From the NCBI RefSeq assembly GCF_022695985.1, contig NZ_JAAPBF010000039.1:1-43406 (forward strand): 43,406 bases of DNA. The letters are read 5' to 3'. Position numbers and translations under genes: made by a program. This stretch comes from Streptomyces sp. NP-1717 (GTDB lineage Bacteria; Actinomycetota; Actinomycetes; Streptomycetales; Streptomycetaceae). The notes beneath the pieces were generated by a model that did not search any database, was not told where the DNA came from, and worked only from the letters and a program-made list of their open reading frames with translations. Below, piece by piece: positions 25,090 to 37,201 of this stretch (the stretch's first letter is position 1; every line of letters begins with the position of its first letter).

Positions 25090-25473
25090 TTACGGGGTGC
25101 AGACCTTGCCGATCTCGGTGGCCGCGTCCGTCACGGGGGTGAGGTCGGGGGTGGCGTCGCCGCTCTCGATCGCCTCGCGGACGGTGCCGACGCCGGTGTC
25201 GAGGTCCTCGACCGCCTTGCTGAGGTCGGCGTTGTCGGTCTTGTCCTTGAGCTTGTCGAGTTCGGTGTCGATGTCGTTCAGGGCCTCTTCGGCCTGCGTC
25301 GGGTCGTCCGCCGCGCTGGAGATCGCCTGTTCGAGCTTGCTCACGCTCGTGGCTATGGCGTCGGCGGTCTGGACGCAGTCGAGGGCCTTGTCGAGTGCGC
25401 CGCAGCCGGCCGCCCCCGTGAGCGTGAGCAGGACGGCGGCTATGGTCACCGCGGTGCGTCGGCGCGAGGCCAT
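25090..25473 (-). CDS. Small lipoprotein
   Basis: 127 residues: an Arg-rich n-region, a hydrophobic stretch (TVTIAAVLLTLTGAAGC-type) and a lipobox ending at Cys24. The mature part is acidic and helical with heptad-like Leu/Ile spacing (KLEQAISSAADD, then ALNDIDTELDKLKDK), suggesting a coiled coil at the outer membrane face. No domain is recognised. It lies between rph and rdgB, separated from rph by a terminator. Confidence 0.85.
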   Translation of the reverse strand: MASRRRTAVTIAAVLLTLTGAAGCGALDKALDCVQTADAIATSVSKLEQAISSAADDPTQAEEALNDIDTELDKLKDKTDNADLSKAVEDLDTGVGTVREAIESGDATPDLTPVTDAATEIGKVCTP

Positions 25474-25498
25474 GGGTCGGTTCCCTCCCTTGGTGCGG

Positions 25499-25528
25499 AA
25501 GGGCGTACGGGCAGGTCCGTACGCCCTT
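25499..25528 (-). terminator. Terminator after rph
   Basis: AAGGGCGTACGG and CCGTACGCCCTT form a perfect 12-bp stem with a 6-base loop, 48 bases past the rph stop. Confidence 0.75.
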
Positions 25529-25576
25529 GAGAGTCGCGACTGTTACGACGCCGCGCCCGGGTTCTTGGTTGCCTCT

Positions 25577-26314
<738 letters not shown>

Positions 26315-26416
26315 GGCCGTGAGCCTATCGGGACATGACTGAGGGGCTCGTTCCGGTTCTCCGCCCCGCGTAGGGCGTTGTCCGGATCGGGCCCCTCGGT
26401 GGGTGTCGGACCGCGG

Positions 26417-26650
26417 TTACATCATGTCTTCGATGTCGGCGGCGATCGGGTCGGCGTCCGTGCCGATGACGACCTGGATCGCGGTGCCCATCTTGACGAC
26501 GCCGTGGGCGCCGGCGGCCTTCAGCGCGACCTCGTCGACCTTGGCCGGGTCCACCACCTCGGTGCGGAGGCGGGTGATGCAGCCTTCGACCTCTTCGATG
26601 TTCTCGATTCCGCCGAGCCCGGCGACGATCTTCTCAGCCTTGCTGGCCAT
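26417..26650 (-). CDS. nagF: PTS EIIB subunit for N-acetylglucosamine
   Basis: 77 residues from the ATG at 26650; the longer frame lacks support. The EIIB phosphocysteine is C24 in EVEGCITRLRTEV, followed by KAAGAHGVVKMG and IQVVIGTDAD. It carries phosphate from EIIA(Crr) to sugar bound in the EIIC. It is transcribed divergently from an EIIC gene; the arrangement matches nagF-nagE1-nagE2 (SCO2905-2907 from memory). Control by DasR is expected. Confidence 0.9.
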   Translation of the reverse strand: MASKAEKIVAGLGGIENIEEVEGCITRLRTEVVDPAKVDEVALKAAGAHGVVKMGTAIQVVIGTDADPIAADIEDMM

Positions 26651-26818
26651 GTCTTGCTCCCTGCTGTCCAAGGGGTGGGGTCCCGGTTCACCGTGGATCC
26701 GATTTTTCACGGTAACTCACGGTTGGCCCATCTTCACGGGCGGGTGACCGCCCCGTACCGAAAGATGACGGTCACCAGTGATACGCCGTCCGTGGCCCGG
26801 TCACGGGAGCGTATCGCA

Positions 26819-26834
26819 ACTGGTCTACACCACT
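26819..26834. promoter_or_regulatory. DasR-responsive element (dre) upstream of nagE1
   Basis: ACTGGTCTACACCACT matches the DasR consensus A(C/G)TGGTCTAGACCA(G/C)T at all but about one position. It is 20 bases before the nagE1 ATG, in the divergent nagF-nagE1 region. DasR (GntR family) would repress here and release on glucosamine-6-phosphate. Confidence 0.88.
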
Positions 26835-26853
26835 GTGCCACGGGAGGACGCCG

Positions 26854-28137
26854 ATGAGTTCGACGGGTGCCGACGCGTCGGCCGTTCCCCCGGCGGCGCC
26901 TCGACGGCGGTGGTGGAACGGTCTCTTCCAGGGGCTCCAGAAGGTCGGGCGCAGCCTCCAGCTCCCGGTGGCCGTGCTCCCCGCGGCGGGTCTGCTCGTC
27001 AGCCTGGGCAATCTCTTCGCGGCGTATCTGCACGGGCCGTTCTGGGAGAAGACGACGAAGGTCTTCCTCCAGGGCGGCAACGCGATCCTGGACGGGAGCT
27101 TCGGGCTGCCGCTGCTGTTCTGCATCGGGGTCGCGATCGGCTTCGCCAAGCGGGCCGACGGGTCCACGGCGCTGGCGGCCGTCGTGGGCTTTCTCGTCTA
27201 TCACAACATCCTGGTGGCGTTCCCTGCCGACGGCACCGTCACCGACGCGCTGCCGGAGGGCAATCCGCAGAATCCGGGGGTGCTCGGCGGCATCGTGATC
27301 GGGCTGCTCACGGCGGTGGTCTGGCAGCGTTTCCACCGTACGAGGCTGGTGGACTGGCTCGGCTTCTTCAACGGCCGCCGTCTGGTGCCGATCCTGATGG
27401 CGTTCCTCGGGGTGATCCTCGGGGTGCTGTTCGGGCTGCTGTGGCAGCCGGTGGGTGACGCGCTGACCGCGTTCGCCAGGCACCTGATCAATCTGGGCGC
27501 GTGGGGCGCGGGCATCTTCGGTGTCGCGAACCGGCTGTTGATCCCGATCGGGATGCACCAGTTCCTGAACACCTTCTTCTGGTTCCAGGCGGGCGAGTTC
27601 ACGGCGAAGGACGGGACCGTGGCCCAGGGCGACCTGACGCGGTTCTTCGCGCAGGACCCGACGGCGGGTCAGTTCATGTCGGGCTTCTTCCCGATCATGA
27701 TGTTCGGGCTGCCGGCGGCCGCGCTGGCGATCGCGCACTGTGCGCGGCCCGAGCGCCGCAAGCAGGTGACGGGCCTGATGGTCTCGGTGGCGCTGACGTC
27801 GTTCGTGACGGGTGTGACGGAGCCGCTGGAGTTCTCGTTCCTGTTCGCCGCGCCGCTGCTGTACGGGCTGCACGCGCTGCTGACGGGTGCGTCGATGGCG
27901 ATCACGTGGGCGCTCGGTGTGCACGCCGGGTTCAGCTTCTCGGCGGGGCTGATCGACTACGTCGTCAACTGGCATCTGGACACGAAGCCTTGGCTGATCA
28001 TCCCGATCGGGCTCTGCTTCGCGGTCGTCTACTACGTGCTGTTCCGGTTCGCGATCACGAAGTTCGACATCCCGACTCCGGGGCGGGAGCCGGAGGAGCT
28101 GGAGGAAGAGGTCGAGCGGGAGAACATGCGGAAGTGA
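26854..28137 (+). CDS. nagE1: PTS EIIC permease, GlcNAc family
   Basis: 427 residues. EIIC of the glucose/GlcNAc group: LQKVGRSLQLPVAVLPAAGLLVSLGN at the start, LLFCIGVAIGFAKRADGSTALAAVVG, the GIFGVANRLLIPIGMHQFLNTFFWFQ loop, PIMMFGLPAAALAIAH and VTGVTEPLEFSFLFAAPLLYGLHALL. No EIIA or EIIB domain is fused, so it depends on the small EIIB encoded divergently. It imports and phosphorylates GlcNAc by homology. Confidence 0.93.
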   Translation: MSSTGADASAVPPAAPRRRWWNGLFQGLQKVGRSLQLPVAVLPAAGLLVSLGNLFAAYLHGPFWEKTTKVFLQGGNAILDGSFGLPLLFCIGVAIGFAKRADGSTALAAVVGFLVYHNILVAFPADGTVTDALPEGNPQNPGVLGGIVIGLLTAVVWQRFHRTRLVDWLGFFNGRRLVPILMAFLGVILGVLFGLLWQPVGDALTAFARHLINLGAWGAGIFGVANRLLIPIGMHQFLNTFFWFQAGEFTAKDGTVAQGDLTRFFAQDPTAGQFMSGFFPIMMFGLPAAALAIAHCARPERRKQVTGLMVSVALTSFVTGVTEPLEFSFLFAAPLLYGLHALLTGASMAITWALGVHAGFSFSAGLIDYVVNWHLDTKPWLIIPIGLCFAVVYYVLFRFAITKFDIPTPGREPEELEEEVERENMRK

Positions 28138-28242
28138 CGGGAGGGCGTTCGCGGATGAGCGGGGGCGGCCGAGCGGAACGATGAGCGGGAGCGGGGTGAG
28201 TGGGGGCGGCGGCCCGCCGGCGCAGCCCGCGCCGAGCCCCGG

Positions 28243-28274
28243 AAGGGCCCTCGGACCTCTTGGTCCGGGGGCCT
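28243..28274 (+). terminator. Terminator after nagE1
   Basis: Imperfect GC stem AAGGGCCCTCGGACC with GGTCCGGGGGCCTT around TCTT, about 105 bases after the nagE1 stop and before the nagE2 operators. Confidence 0.6.
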
Positions 28275-28370
28275 TCTCGTGCGCCCGTGGCGGACCGGCC
28301 GCACACCTGAACCATCGAATCCGGATCGAAAGAATTCGAAGGTTCCTTATTCAACCCTCACCATGTTACA

Positions 28371-28386
28371 AATGGTCTACACCACT
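28371..28386. promoter_or_regulatory. DasR-responsive element 1 of nagE2
   Basis: AATGGTCTACACCACT fits the dre consensus with the core TGGTCTACACCA intact. It is about 100 bases before the nagE2 start, next to a second element in opposite orientation. Confidence 0.85.
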
Positions 28387-28387
28387 C

Positions 28388-28403
28388 ATAGGTGTAGACC
28401 ACA
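28388..28403. promoter_or_regulatory. DasR-responsive element 2 of nagE2
   Basis: ATAGGTGTAGACCACA, an inverted dre core (GGTGTAGACCA), begins two bases after element 1, giving a back-to-back pair that could bind two DasR dimers. Confidence 0.7.
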
Positions 28404-28486
28404 TGGCCGCGCGCCGTGTTCCCGGGTCGCCGCCGCTCCCCATTGTGCCTGATCAACGGCGGTGCCTTGTCCTCTGGAGGAAGTTG

Positions 28487-29749
<1,263 letters not shown>

Positions 29750-29763
29750 GCCCTCCGCGCGAC

Positions 29764-29802
29764 CGACGGTGCCCCCGGCCGGGAAGGCCGGGGGCACCGT
29801 CG
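29764..29802 (+). terminator. Terminator after nagE2
   Basis: Perfect 17-bp stem (CGACGGTGCCCCCGGCC and its complement) with loop GGGAA, 14 bases after the nagE2 stop. It may also stop the convergent MBL gene. Confidence 0.85.
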
Positions 29803-29812
29803 CGTCCGCGCT

Positions 29813-29880
29813 CGGATCTCGTGAATCGGATCCCGTGCCGGGATCCGGTGGTACGGATCCGGTTGAGCGGATCCCGTGGC
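29813..29880. repeat. ~14-bp tandem repeats at the 3' end of the MBL-fold gene
   Basis: Five consecutive 13-14 base units of the form CGGATC(C/T)(C/G)GTxxxx occur at 29813, 29827, 29841, 29854 and 29868. A sixth (CAGATCTCG) begins at 29882, inside the last codons of the MBL-fold gene. Not transposon-like; function unknown. Confidence 0.7.
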
Positions 29881-30633
29881 TCAGATCTCGTACACCGCGC
29901 CCGGCGTGGCCAGTTCGGCGGGTCCGCCGTACTCCGCACGCGCGTCGTTCAGGTTCCGCTCGGCGTCGGTCCACGGCGGGATGTGGGTGAGGACGAGTCT
30001 TCGTGCCCGCGCGCGGGCGGCGTGCTCGCCGGCCTCACGGCCGTTGAGGTGGAGCCCCGGGATGTCCTCCTTGCCGTAGGTGAACGCGGCTTCGCAGAGG
30101 AAGAGATCCGTGTCGTGGGCCAGGTCCACCAGGGTCTCGCTGACGCCGGTGTCGCCGGAGTAGGTGAGCGATCTGCCGTCGTGCTCGACGCGGATGCCGA
30201 AGGTGTCGACGGGGTGGGCGAGCTTCTCCGTACGGACCGAGAAGGGCCCGATCTCGAAGGAGCCGGGCTTGAGCGTGTGGAAGTCGAAGACCTCGCTCAT
30301 GGACTTCTCCGTCGGGGTGTCGGCGTGCGCGGTGGTGAGGCGCTGCTCGGTGCCGTCGGGCCCGTAGACGGGGATGGTGTCGCAGCGTCCGCCGTCGTGG
30401 CGGTAGTAGCGGACGACGAAGTAGCCGCACATGTCGATGCAGTGGTCGGCGTGGAGATGGCTGAGGAAGATGGCGTCGAGGTCGTAGAGACCACAGTGAC
30501 GCTGCAACTCGCCGAGGGCACCGTTGCCCATGTCGAGGAGCAGCCGGAAGCCGTCGGCCTCTACGAGGTAGCTGGAGCAGGCCGATCCCACGGAGGGGAA
30601 GGAGCCCGAGCAGCCGACGACGGTGAGCTTCAT
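29881..30633 (-). CDS. MBL-fold metallohydrolase
   Basis: 250 residues from the ATG at 30633, with GGAGG ahead; longer frames upstream overlap the divergent gene. Metallo-beta-lactamase fold: HLHADHC (zinc motif H-x-H-x-D-H) near residue 59, later LAHPVDTFGIRVEHDGRSLTYSGDTG and a C-terminal LTHIPPW. It resembles RNase Z-like or phosphodiesterase-type MBL proteins; substrate unknown. Divergent from a MazF-like gene. Confidence 0.88.
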   Translation of the reverse strand: MKLTVVGCSGSFPSVGSACSSYLVEADGFRLLLDMGNGALGELQRHCGLYDLDAIFLSHLHADHCIDMCGYFVVRYYRHDGGRCDTIPVYGPDGTEQRLTTAHADTPTEKSMSEVFDFHTLKPGSFEIGPFSVRTEKLAHPVDTFGIRVEHDGRSLTYSGDTGVSETLVDLAHDTDLFLCEAAFTYGKEDIPGLHLNGREAGEHAARARARRLVLTHIPPWTDAERNLNDARAEYGGPAELATPGAVYEI

Positions 30634-30844
30634 GGAGCGTGAACCTCCGTGGCGTGGAAGGGGGGCGACGGGGGTCGTTCGGTCTGTCGAGCGTAAAGCG
30701 CCAAACGGCTGGTCGCTCCTCCACACCGGCCCGTTGTGGGGGAACTCACCTGCTCTGTCACCGGTTCGGGCGGACCTTGCCGCGGGCGGCGGGCACGGAA
30801 TCGGGCGGTACATGGCCGGGATTCGCGCGGGTACGGTCTGGGAC

Positions 30845-31384
30845 ATGAACACGACCTGGTGGGTGGCTCTGATCGTCGTGGTGGTGCTGGCGATGGTCGC
30901 CACGGTCGTGGACGGGCGCGGTCGCAGTCCGCGTCCTCCGCGGGGGCGCACCCGGCGCACCCGGCCGCCGGGCGGTACGGACCGCAGACCTCCGCGCGGG
31001 CCCGCCGGCCGGAGGACGGGCGCGAAGACCGGCGCGAAGACCGGCGCGGAAACGGGCGGGAGGACCGGGGGCCGCGAGCCGCGGCCCGGTGAGATCTGGT
31101 GGGCGATGGTGCCGTACGAGGACGGGCCCGGGGCGAAGGACCGGCCGTGTCTGGTGCTCTCGGTACGGGGCCGTACGGTGCTGGTCGCGAAGATCACCAG
31201 CAAGTTCCACGAGGAGCGCCCCGGCGTGATTCCGCTGCCCCCGAAGGCCGTGGGCGACCTGGACGGACGACAGAGCTTCCTGGAGACGGACGAGCTGCGG
31301 AGCGTTGACACGAAGGCGTTCCGCCGCTGCGTGGGACAGGCGGATCCGGGGCTGTGGCGCCAGGTCCGCCATCTGGCACGGTGA
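30845..31384 (+). CDS. Membrane-anchored PemK/MazF-like domain protein
   Basis: 179 residues from the ATG at 30845. One N-terminal membrane helix (WWVALIVVVVLAMVATVV, 5-22) is followed by a basic Arg/Pro/Gly linker with TGAKTGAKTGAET repeats. Then comes a PemK/MazF-type domain: PGEIWWAMVPYEDGPGAKDRPCLVLS (81-106), VLVAKITSK, VIPLPPKAV and a C-terminal helix. No antitoxin gene is adjacent. Positive residues after the helix predict a cytoplasmic toxin-like domain held at the membrane. Whether it keeps RNase activity is unknown. Confidence 0.8.
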   Translation: MNTTWWVALIVVVVLAMVATVVDGRGRSPRPPRGRTRRTRPPGGTDRRPPRGPAGRRTGAKTGAKTGAETGGRTGGREPRPGEIWWAMVPYEDGPGAKDRPCLVLSVRGRTVLVAKITSKFHEERPGVIPLPPKAVGDLDGRQSFLETDELRSVDTKAFRRCVGQADPGLWRQVRHLAR

Positions 31385-31449
31385 GGCGCCGCGGCGCGCC
31401 GGGGCCGGATCGCGGTCGTTCGCCGGGTTGCGCGGCTCGTTGGCCGCGC

Positions 31450-31473
31450 TTGTCCTCAATCGCCGGACGGGCT
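31450..31473. repeat. Copy of a dispersed Streptomyces intergenic repeat
   Basis: TGTCCTCAATCGCCGGACGG followed by GCT lies between convergent genes. Near-identical strings (reverse form AGCCCGTCCGGCG..TTGAGGAC) are seen after many Streptomyces genes; this is from memory, not a search. Confidence 0.5.
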
Positions 31474-31481
31474 GCGTTTGC

Positions 31482-32567
31482 CTAGGGCAGCGGCGCCGGT
31501 GGGTACTGGGGTGGGGCGTACGGGCGTGGGGTGTGGCGGGTCAGGGCGATCGCGATCAGCATCGCCGCGGCCGCCGCGAAGGAGCTGGTGAGGTTCCAGC
31601 CGACGGTGGTGTCCTGGTAGTAGTCGGAGAGCCGGTCGTACCGGATGCCCGCGAGGTCGCGGAGCTGGAGGTACGCGGCGATGCCGAGCAGCGCGAGCGC
31701 CGCGCCCCGGGCGGCCGGGGCGCGCAGCAGGAGCAGGGCGCCGACGACGAGGAACGCCGCGATCAGCGCGCTGTGGTAGTAGGTGAAACCGGCCGAAGTG
31801 CCGTATCCGCCCCGGGCGTTGATGTTCAGCGCTTCGTGCCACCACTCGGCGAGGGCGCCCCGGCCGCCGCCCGGCCCGACGGCCTCGTTGAACTCCCGCA
31901 GGCCGCGCGCGTACCAGAAGCCCTGGAGCGCGCCGATCAGGATGAGCAGGACGCCCGCGGCGCGCCGGGCGCCGGGCGCGGGCTCCGGGGGCAGGTCACG
32001 TTCGCGGGCCACCAGCATCAGGACGATCACGGTGGCGGCGGCGAGGAACGCGAACACGTAGGTGAGCACGGTCGGCGTGCCGTGCTCACCGGCGAACATG
32101 AGGTCGCGGTAGTCGTTCCTGGTGAGGCCGTTGAGCTGCCGGGCGCCCGCGCCGAGGAGCAGGAACGCGAGGAGCAGGGCGGCGCCGCGCGCGGCACGGC
32201 GCCGGGCGAGGGCCGCGATGCCGACGACGAACAGGGCGACCATGAAGGCCCATTCGTGTGGGGTGAAGACCAACAGCGGCCGTCCCCGGTCGTTCTTGAC
32301 GAGGGCGTCGAGCAACAGGTCCACGTCCGCCCGCGTGTTGATCGCCGTGTCGGTGATCCAGGCGGCGAGGACGCAGGCGAAGACGAGGAGCAGGATGCCG
32401 GAGGTGACGTACGCGCCGAGGTACCGGCGCGGTGCGCGGCCGGTGGTCTCCGGCGGGGCGAAGGGGTGGGGCGGTCCGAAGCCGGGCGGTCCGGAGCCCG
32501 GTCCGGGGGCGTGTCCCGGGCCTCCCCGGCCGCCCGTGGCACCCATGCCGCTCCAGCGGTCGTCCAT
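31482..32567 (-). CDS. Polytopic membrane protein, function unknown
   Basis: 361 residues with a Gly/Pro-rich N-terminal tail (1-47) and about seven or eight membrane helices. These include YVTSGILLLVFACVLAAWI, WAFMVALFVVGIAALA and LTYVFAFLAAATVIVLMLVA. A polar loop FTYYHSALIAAF occurs in the second half. No transporter motif or enzyme signature is recognised. The C-terminus is Pro/Tyr-rich (PRPYAPPQYPP). It lies downstream of cysM, from which a terminator separates it. Confidence 0.85.
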   Translation of the reverse strand: MDDRWSGMGATGGRGGPGHAPGPGSGPPGFGPPHPFAPPETTGRAPRRYLGAYVTSGILLLVFACVLAAWITDTAINTRADVDLLLDALVKNDRGRPLLVFTPHEWAFMVALFVVGIAALARRRAARGAALLLAFLLLGAGARQLNGLTRNDYRDLMFAGEHGTPTVLTYVFAFLAAATVIVLMLVARERDLPPEPAPGARRAAGVLLILIGALQGFWYARGLREFNEAVGPGGGRGALAEWWHEALNINARGGYGTSAGFTYYHSALIAAFLVVGALLLLRAPAARGAALALLGIAAYLQLRDLAGIRYDRLSDYYQDTTVGWNLTSSFAAAAAMLIAIALTRHTPRPYAPPQYPPAPLP

Positions 32568-32710
32568 TTCTGCCCCCGTGGTCGGTGTGCGTCACAACGC
32601 GTCGATCGACACCGATGGTCGGGGCCGGGAGCGGTGGGGCGACAGCCCCGCGCGGGGACTGTTGCACCACTGTTGCCGCGGGCGGGCCGTGCCGACCCGG
32701 CGCACCGGAC

Positions 32711-32745
32711 GCGCCGGGCGGACCGTCGGCCGGTCCGCCCGGCGC
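32711..32745 (-). terminator. Terminator after cysM
   Basis: GCGCCGGGCGGACC and GGTCCGCCCGGCGC form a perfect 14-bp stem with a 7-base loop, 16 bases after the cysM stop. Confidence 0.85.
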
Positions 32746-32761
32746 CCGGGGACGGGACGGC

Positions 32762-34029
<1,268 letters not shown>

Positions 34030-34121
34030 GGCGTGGGCTCCTGTCGGAGAAGAGGCGTGACGGGCGCGCGGCTCTGCCCCCGCGCGGGGGGTGGTGCTCG
34101 GAACGGGCGTTTCCGCCGGAC

Positions 34122-34235
34122 TCAGGCGGCAGCGCCGACCGTACACATGGCGCTGGCGAGGCGGCACAGGTCGACGTGCAGCCGCGCAACCAGCAGATCG
34201 CCGGGCGTCTTGTCGCTCACGTCGTGGGAAACCAT
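34122..34235 (-). CDS. Leader peptide upstream of cysO-cysM
   Basis: A 37-codon frame from the ATG at 34235, or 32 codons from the GTG at 34220, ending VARLHVDLCRLASAMC then TVGAAA. It has the RxHVDLCR..SAxC core of the putative leader peptides found upstream of sulfur and cysteine genes in Streptomyces. It ends about 90 bases before cysO; the spacer contains a GC hairpin (CCCCCCGCGCGGGGG). Ribosome behaviour at its cysteine codons could attenuate cysO-cysM. Confidence 0.82.
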   Translation of the reverse strand: MVSHDVSDKTPGDLLVARLHVDLCRLASAMCTVGAAA

Positions 34236-34256
34236 GGGGTCATCGTATCGATTCCC
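34230..34256 (-). promoter_or_regulatory. Probable sigma-R promoter for the cys leader-cysO-cysM unit
   Basis: On the minus strand GGGAAT, 18 bases, then GTT exactly fits the Streptomyces sigma-R consensus GGAAT-N18-GTT. The predicted transcript would begin about 34224-34220, next to the in-frame GTG of the leader, so that peptide may be leaderless. cysM is recalled as a member of the sigma-R (thiol-stress) regulon. An overlapping TACGAT (34245-34240) could be a vegetative -10. Confidence 0.7.
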
Positions 34257-34304
34257 GGTCCGCATCCCGGTATGCCATCTCGCATGTTGGACGTTTGGTG
34301 TTCG

Positions 34305-35104
<800 letters not shown>

Positions 35105-35108
<4 letters not shown>

Positions 35109-36157
35109 ACCGGGGCTCCTTCGGGGCGGCGGCGCATCAGCCACAGGAAGAACGGGCCGCCGGTGAGCGCGGTGAGGACGCCCACGGGGATGTCCTGCGG
35201 CGCGGCGACGGTACGGGCGGCGAGGTCCGCGACGACGAGTACGACCGCCCCGCCGAGCGCCGCCACCGGGAGCAGCGGCCGGTGCGCGGCCCCGACCGCC
35301 ATGCGCGCGGCGTGCGGCACGAGCAGCCCGACGAAGCCGATGGCGCCGCTCGCGGCGACCATGACGCCGGTGACCAGCGAGGCGAGGACGAACACGGCGG
35401 CGCGGAAGCGCGCGGTGTCCAGCCCCAGTACGGTCGCGCCCTCCTCCCCCACCAGCAGCAGGTCGAGCGGTCGGGCCAGCGCCATGAGGACGGCGGTGCC
35501 GGCGGCGAGGACGACGGCCGGGACGGCGAGCGTGCCCCAGCGGGCGCTGCCGAGCCCGCCGAGCGACCAGAACAGCGCTTCCTGGAAGTGCTCGGGCCGG
35601 GCCGAGACGACCAGGACGAGCGTGGTGAGCGCGGACAGGATGTACGAGACGGTCACCCCGGCCAGTACGAGCCGCCCGCCGGTCATCGTGCCGCCGCGCC
35701 GGGCCAGCGCGTAGACGAGGGTCATCGCGGCGAGCGAGCCCGCGAAGGCGGCGGCGGGCATGGCGACGGTGGTGGTGATCCCGGCGCCGACGCCGCCGCC
35801 GACGCCGAGGACCAGTACGAGTACGGCTCCGGCGGACGCCCCGGAGGAAATGCCGAGGAGGAACGGGTCGGCCAGCCGGTTGCGTACGAGGGCCTGGAGG
35901 ACGGTCCCGACGACGGCCAGCCCGGCGCCGACGACGGCGCCGAGCAGCACACGCGGCAGCCGCACGTCGAGGACGATCGTGCGGAAGGGACTGGGTTCCG
36001 CGCCGCCGGTGAGGATCGTGAGGACCTCGCCGGGCGGGATGCGGACGGAGCCGAGCGCGAGCCCGGCGACGACGGCGCAGGCGAGGACGGCGGCGAGCGA
36101 GGCGAGGACGAGGGCGTGCCGCAGCCGGCGGTGGCCGGGCGGGGTCCGACAGGTCAT
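35105..36157 (-). CDS. btuC: ABC transporter permease (FecCD family), probable cobalamin importer
   Basis: 350 residues from the ATG at 36157. FecCD/BtuC membrane protein with about ten helices: LGSVRIPPGEVLTIL, DVRLPRVLLGAVVGAGLAVVGTVLQALVRN, the LADPFLLGISSGASAGAVL loop and GFVGLLVPHAARMAVG. It is coupled to the ATPase gene and lies 11 bases after the binding-protein gene. Cobalamin specificity is taken from the upstream riboswitch. Confidence 0.85.
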
Positions 36158-36168
36158 GACGGGATGCC

Positions 36169-37155
36169 TTAGAGTCCCGCCTCCGGGTGGAGTTGGGTGG
36201 CGAGGCGCCGGACGGCGGCGGGGGCGCGGACACCGAGCACGGCGTCCGAGAGCGGCAGGACGGCGAAGCTCTTGTTCCTGATCGCCGGGACGTCCTTCAG
36301 TACGGGGTCCTCCAGCAGGCGCTTCTTCTTCTGCGCGACGGTGGTGGCGCCGTAGTCGTAGATCACGACCGTCTCGGGCTCGCGGGCCACGACCTGCTCC
36401 CAGGTGGCGTCGCCGAAGGACTTGTCGAGGTCGGCGAAGACGTTGCGTCCGCCGGCCCGCCGGATCAGCTCGTTGCCGATGCCCTTGCCGCCGGCGGTGA
36501 ACGCGGTCTTGTCGCCGCTGTCGTAGACGAAGACCGGGACGGCCTCCACGCCGTCGAGCCCGGCGGCGGTGGTGGCGAGCGTGGTGCGCGCCCCGGCGGT
36601 CCACTTCTCGGCGCGGCCGGTGACGCCGAAGGTGCGGCCGACCTCCTCGACCTCACGGAACACGTCGTCCATCGAGGTCCGGCCCCCGGTGCAGTTCTCC
36701 AGGTTGAGCCGGGTGTCGATGCCGGCGCCCTTGAGGTCGTCGCGGGTGCGGCCGTCCTTGGCGGCGAAGGCGCTGGCGTAGCCGCCGTAGACGAAGTCGG
36801 GGTTCGCGGCGAGGAGTTTCTCCTTGGAGGGGTACTCCTCGGCGATGACCGGGACGCTGTCGTACGCCTTCTCGTAGGCGGGGAGGACCGCGTCGTCCAG
36901 CCAGGCGGTGCCGATGAGGGACTTGGTGAGACCGAGCTCGATCATGATCTCGGTGACGTGCTGGTTCATCGTGACCACGCGCTTCGGGGGCGCCTCGAAG
37001 GTGGTCTTCACGCCGCAGTTGGTGACGGTGTACGGGAATCCGCCGGCCGGTGCTCCGGCGCTGCGGACGGGGTCCGGGGTGGTGCCGCAGGCGGCGAGCG
37101 GGAGCAGCAGGGGAAGCAGGACCGCCGGTATGAGGGCGTGGCGTCGCGAGGGCAT
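36169..37155 (-). CDS. btuF: Substrate-binding lipoprotein, probable cobalamin-binding BtuF-like
   Basis: 328 residues. Lipoprotein signal ends LPLLLPLAAC (lipobox LAAC), followed by a Pro/Gly linker and a periplasmic-binding fold: PKRVVTMNQHVTEIMIELGL, LLAANPDFVYGG and VVIYDYGAT. It would capture the ligand outside the membrane and deliver it to the FecCD permease. First gene of the operon under the cobalamin riboswitch. Many such proteins bind siderophores, so the ligand depends on the RNA evidence. Confidence 0.85.
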   Translation of the reverse strand: MPSRRHALIPAVLLPLLLPLAACGTTPDPVRSAGAPAGGFPYTVTNCGVKTTFEAPPKRVVTMNQHVTEIMIELGLTKSLIGTAWLDDAVLPAYEKAYDSVPVIAEEYPSKEKLLAANPDFVYGGYASAFAAKDGRTRDDLKGAGIDTRLNLENCTGGRTSMDDVFREVEEVGRTFGVTGRAEKWTAGARTTLATTAAGLDGVEAVPVFVYDSGDKTAFTAGGKGIGNELIRRAGGRNVFADLDKSFGDATWEQVVAREPETVVIYDYGATTVAQKKKRLLEDPVLKDVPAIRNKSFAVLPLSDAVLGVRAPAAVRRLATQLHPEAGL

Positions 37156-37201
37156 GACTGGGCCTCCTCCGGGGGATTTCCGCGTCCCCTGGCATGGTGG
37201 G

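Larger units (their letters stand above)
28138..28486. other. Intergenic region nagE1-nagE2
   Basis: The 349 bases hold a terminator (28243-28274) and two DasR-type operators at 28371-28403, then the nagE2 leader with GGAGG at 28477-28481. No open frame here looks coding. Confidence 0.7.

Noticed and set aside
28181..28486. Upstream extension of nagE2 to 28181
   Set aside because: The extension crosses a terminator and two DasR operators; the ATG at 28487 has GGAGG and begins the conserved protein.
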